Below are positions 5,711-7,678 of a DNA stretch of 7,678 nt, in pieces (positions within the stretch are counted from its first letter, which is position 1; each line of letters opens with the position of its first letter). The notes beneath the pieces are model-generated. The model did not search any database and had not been told where the DNA came from. It saw only the letters and a list, made by a program, of their open reading frames with translations. The stretch is from positions 1-7,678 of the forward strand of contig JAKSDN010000785.1 in NCBI GenBank assembly GCA_022360075.1. The letters run 5' to 3'. Origin of the DNA: Kiloniellales bacterium (GTDB lineage Bacteria; Pseudomonadota; Alphaproteobacteria; Kiloniellales; JAKSDN01). The position numbers and the translations under genes are program-made.

Positions 5711-6853
5711 ATGAAACTCACGCGACGGGACTTTCTACAGACCACCGCGGCGACGGCCGCCGCGGTCTCGACGGCCGGGATGCTCGGCCGGGGCGCCCAG
5801 GCGGCCCGCGAGAAGGAACTGAATATCCTCTGCTGGGAAGGCTACAACTCCGACGAGGTGTTGGACCCCTTCCGCCGCGAGCACGGCGCCGACGTGAAGG
5901 CCGAAAGCGGCACCTCGGACCCGGACATGATCAACAAGCTGCGCGCCGGCGAGGTCAACGTCTGGGACGTGATCAACGTCAACCAGCCCTGGGCCCGCGA
6001 AGAGATGCTGCCGGAAGGGCTGATCAAGCCGCTGACGCGCGACAAGTTCGAAGGCTACTTCGCGAAGATGATGGATGCCTTCCACATGCCCTACAAATGG
6101 GCGCTCAGCGAGGACGAGAAACACCTCATCGGCATCGTCCAGCGCTTCGGGCCCTTCAACTTCGTGGTCAACACCGACAAGGTCTCGCGCGCCATGGCCG
6201 AGGACGAGGGCTTCGACCTCTTCAACGACGATGCCAACGCGGGCAAGTTCGGCATCCTCACCTACGACAATTGGAACATCTATCATATGTGCGTCGGCTC
6301 GGGCATCGACCCCTTCGCCAAGCACAGCGACGAAGAGATCGCCGCCTTCGACAAGACCGCGCGCAAGTGGTTCAAGGGCGCGAAGCTGCTGACCGACGAC
6401 CTGGTGCAGATGAACCTGGCGCTGATCAACGGCGAGATCGACTTCTACTGCACGGGCGGCACTTACACGGCCTCGCCGGCACGGCTCGATGGCGCGACCA
6501 ACATCCGCGGCATTACGCCCAAGCGCGGGCCCATGGGCGGCAAGGGCGGCATCGTCTGGGTCGAGGTGACCTCCGTGGTCAACAACCCGCAGGTCTCGCC
6601 GCTGGCCGAGGAGTTCCTGCACTATGTGCAGCGCCCCGAGGTCTGCCACGCCGTGGCCTTCGCCGAGGGCACCTACAACCCGGTCTCGCAGATGGCCGAT
6701 CCCAAGGTCTTCGAGAAGTTCGACAGCGACGAGCTCGACGCCATCCAGTGGGACAGCCTCGAGGAGGAGCTCGCCAACAGCGTCGACTACGGCATCAACC
6801 CCGACTACGACCGCATGGACGAGATCTACAACGCGGCCAAGCGCGAGGCGTGA
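5711..6853 (+). CDS. Tat-exported periplasmic binding protein of a polyamine-type ABC transporter (PotD/PotF-like)
   Basis: The product is 380 residues, near the usual length of the spermidine/putrescine-binding family. ATG 5711 follows GGAG (5699-5702) by 8 bases. The N-terminus is a twin-arginine signal: KLTRRDFLQ with Arg5-Arg6, an Ala/Thr-rich hydrophobic stretch, and a likely cut after AQA (29-31). The mature part opens with LNILCWEGYNSDEVLDPF, the first strand typical of this family, and continues with SGTSDPDMINKLRAG and WDVINVNQPW. Later landmarks are FNFVVNTDKV, ILTYDNWNIYHMCV, GEIDFYCTGGTYTA and AFAEGTYNPVSQM, as expected for a two-lobed solute-binding fold. The real ligand is unknown; these proteins bind polyamines, opines or other cationic amines, and the diagnostic acidic pocket residues cannot be assigned without alignment. 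Next downstream is the ATPase gene, so this is a transporter operon with the binding protein first. Confidence 0.88.
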   Translation: MKLTRRDFLQTTAATAAAVSTAGMLGRGAQAAREKELNILCWEGYNSDEVLDPFRREHGADVKAESGTSDPDMINKLRAGEVNVWDVINVNQPWAREEMLPEGLIKPLTRDKFEGYFAKMMDAFHMPYKWALSEDEKHLIGIVQRFGPFNFVVNTDKVSRAMAEDEGFDLFNDDANAGKFGILTYDNWNIYHMCVGSGIDPFAKHSDEEIAAFDKTARKWFKGAKLLTDDLVQMNLALINGEIDFYCTGGTYTASPARLDGATNIRGITPKRGPMGGKGGIVWVEVTSVVNNPQVSPLAEEFLHYVQRPEVCHAVAFAEGTYNPVSQMADPKVFEKFDSDELDAIQWDSLEEELANSVDYGINPDYDRMDEIYNAAKREA

Positions 6854-6867
6854 GGAAGGCACAAGCA

Positions 6868-6900
6868 GGCGGTCGCGGTGCCGAGTGTGGCGCGACTGCC
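6868..6900 (+). other. Stem-loop just after the binding-protein stop codon
   Basis: Bases 6868-6877 pair with 6891-6900 as a 10-bp stem (one G-T pair) with a 13-base loop, beginning 15 bases after the stop codon. No T tract follows, so it does not look like a complete intrinsic terminator. In the transcript it could protect the 3' end of the binding-protein message or weaken read-through to the ATPase gene. Confidence 0.4.
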
Positions 6901-6921
6901 CTGTCCCCTTCCGCGCCCACG

Positions 6922-7049
6922 AATTCTGTCACCCTCGGGCTTGACCCGAGGGTCCATGGCAGGTGCTGGACCCGGACTGAGCAAGTCTTGGCATGGTCCC
7001 GTGCGGCGGCACCATGGATGCTCGGGTCAAGCCCGAGCATGACAGAATT
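6922..7049. repeat. REP-like palindromic repeat element between binding protein and ATPase genes
   Basis: Two 38-base arms, 6922-6959 and 7012-7049, are reverse complements at 34 of 38 positions and enclose a 52-base spacer. Each arm also contains its own perfect hairpin: ACCCTCGGG-CTTGA-CCCGAGGGT (6931-6953) and ATGCTCGGG-TCAAG-CCCGAGCAT (7018-7040). The outer ends are AATTCTGTC and GACAGAATT, and the inner ends are both CCATGG. The CTCGGGCTTGACCCGAG core followed by a CCATG end is a widespread type of alphaproteobacterial intergenic repeat, as I know it. In this operon position it could stabilise the upstream message or reduce expression of the ATPase gene. Confidence 0.85.
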
Positions 7050-7099
7050 GGGTGCGGTCAACGGAGCCACGGCGGCCGTCTGAGGGTACACTCAGGTCC

Positions 7100-7678
7100 A
7101 TGACCACAGCCCCGATCCTCCGCCTCGTCGCGCTGACCAAGAGCTTCGGTGCGCTGACCGCGGTCAACGATGTCGCCCTCGACATCGAGGAGGGCGAGTT
7201 CTTCACCGTCGTCGGCCCCTCGGGCAGCGGCAAGACCACGCTCGTGCGCATCCTGGCCGGCATGGAGAGCGCAACCTCCGGTGACATCCTGCTGCGCGGC
7301 GAACGGATCAACGAGATCCCGGCGAACCGGCGCCCGACCTGCATGGTGTTCCAGTCGTTGGCCCTGTTTCCCCACCGCACGGTCGGCCAGAACATCGAGT
7401 TCTCCCTCAAAATGCGCGGTGTGCCGGCCGCCGCGCGGCGGGCGCGCTGTGAGCAGCTCATGGCCCAGCTCCATCTGCCGCTCGACTACTACGGCAAGAA
7501 TGTGACCCAGTGCTCCGGCGGCGAGCGGCAGCGCGTGGCCCTGGCACGAGCCTTGGCCTCCGACCCGGAGATCCTGTTCTTCGACGAACCGCTCTCGGCG
7601 ATCGACTTCAAGCTGCGCAAGATCCTGGAGAAGGAGCTGAAGGACATCCACCGCGAGACCGGCAAGACCTTCATCTAC
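7100..7678 (+). CDS. ABC transporter ATPase, polyamine-type (PotA-like), 3' end outside window
   Basis: The frame is open from ATG 7100 to the end of the window, giving 193 residues of a nucleotide-binding domain. It powers import of the ligand brought by the binding protein, at the inner face of the membrane. Visible motifs are the A-loop region with Phe16, Walker A GPSGSGKTT (39-47), Q-loop VFQSLALFPH with Gln85, the signature CSGGERQRVALARAL (from 138), Walker B ILFFDEP (158-164) and the D-loop SAID (166-169). The switch histidine and the regulatory C-terminal domain lie beyond the window. The signature begins with Cys instead of the usual Leu, and the D-loop has Ile for Leu; both look tolerable. 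No other in-frame start lies close upstream. AGG is only 3 bases before ATG and GAGGG is 13 bases away, so the ribosome site is poor. Confidence 0.92.
   Translation, partial: MTTAPILRLVALTKSFGALTAVNDVALDIEEGEFFTVVGPSGSGKTTLVRILAGMESATSGDILLRGERINEIPANRRPTCMVFQSLALFPHRTVGQNIEFSLKMRGVPAAARRARCEQLMAQLHLPLDYYGKNVTQCSGGERQRVALARALASDPEILFFDEPLSAIDFKLRKILEKELKDIHRETGKTFIY

Noticed and set aside
5735..6862. A 375-codon leftward open frame opposite the binding protein gene
   Set aside because: It is a low-complexity Val/Leu/Gly-rich antisense translation; the sense frame has a Tat signal and a clear solute-binding family pattern.
5638..7083. A 481-codon rightward frame overlapping the binding protein gene and the repeat
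   Set aside because: It is the wrong frame of the real gene, dominated by Arg, Gly and Gln, and its end is read from the palindromic repeat.
7168..7185. Perfect inverted repeat GATGTCG-CCCT-CGACATC
   Set aside because: It lies inside the coding sequence of the ATPase and encodes an ordinary strand-turn segment, so chance is the simplest explanation.

Overview
The window is about 7.7 kb of GC-rich DNA with dense coding on both strands. It contains a Tat-exported polyamine-type ABC binding protein, a PQQ-type lipoprotein sugar dehydrogenase, amidase and N-carbamoylase genes, and GC-rich palindromic intergenic repeats. Together these suggest the chromosome of a metabolically versatile alphaproteobacterium, probably in or near the Rhodospirillales. 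This is a judgement from protein style and repeat style, not from a marker gene.

Left part (1-2404): the C-terminal end of an amidase-signature enzyme reads rightward and ends in a CTAG palindrome. That palindrome also carries the stop codon of the leftward gene it meets. The leftward genes are a two-gene operon: a PLP-dependent 2,3-diaminopropionate ammonia-lyase, then an N-carbamoyl-D-amino-acid hydrolase with all three catalytic residues (Glu47, Lys127, Cys172). They overlap by ATGA, so they are probably translationally coupled. Together they could release an amino acid from an N-carbamoyl (ureido) precursor and break it down to pyruvate and ammonia.

Middle part (2405-4809): a leftward gene for a lipoprotein aldose sugar dehydrogenase of the soluble PQQ type is flanked on both sides by inverted copies of one GC-rich intergenic repeat (55-bp core, 53 of 55 identical). 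To its right is a rightward gene for a small secreted protein of unknown function with four cysteines in the mature part.

Right part (4810-7678): a leftward TIM-barrel gene of unassigned function, probably starting at GTG, is divergent from a rightward transport operon. That operon encodes a Tat-dependent polyamine-type periplasmic binding protein, then an ABC ATPase that runs off the window. The divergent gap holds a 41-bp imperfect palindrome built from two inverted copies of a 13-base motif, a good candidate operator for shared control. The gap between binding protein and ATPase holds a 128-bp palindromic REP-like element. Its two arms differ at four bases, but each arm keeps its own perfect hairpin.

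No tRNA, rRNA, CRISPR array, transposase or phage gene was seen. There is no evident new defence or mobile system. The most unusual points are the REP-like element inside the transport operon, the divergent operator, the carbamoylase/ammonia-lyase pairing and the repeat-flanked dehydrogenase gene.
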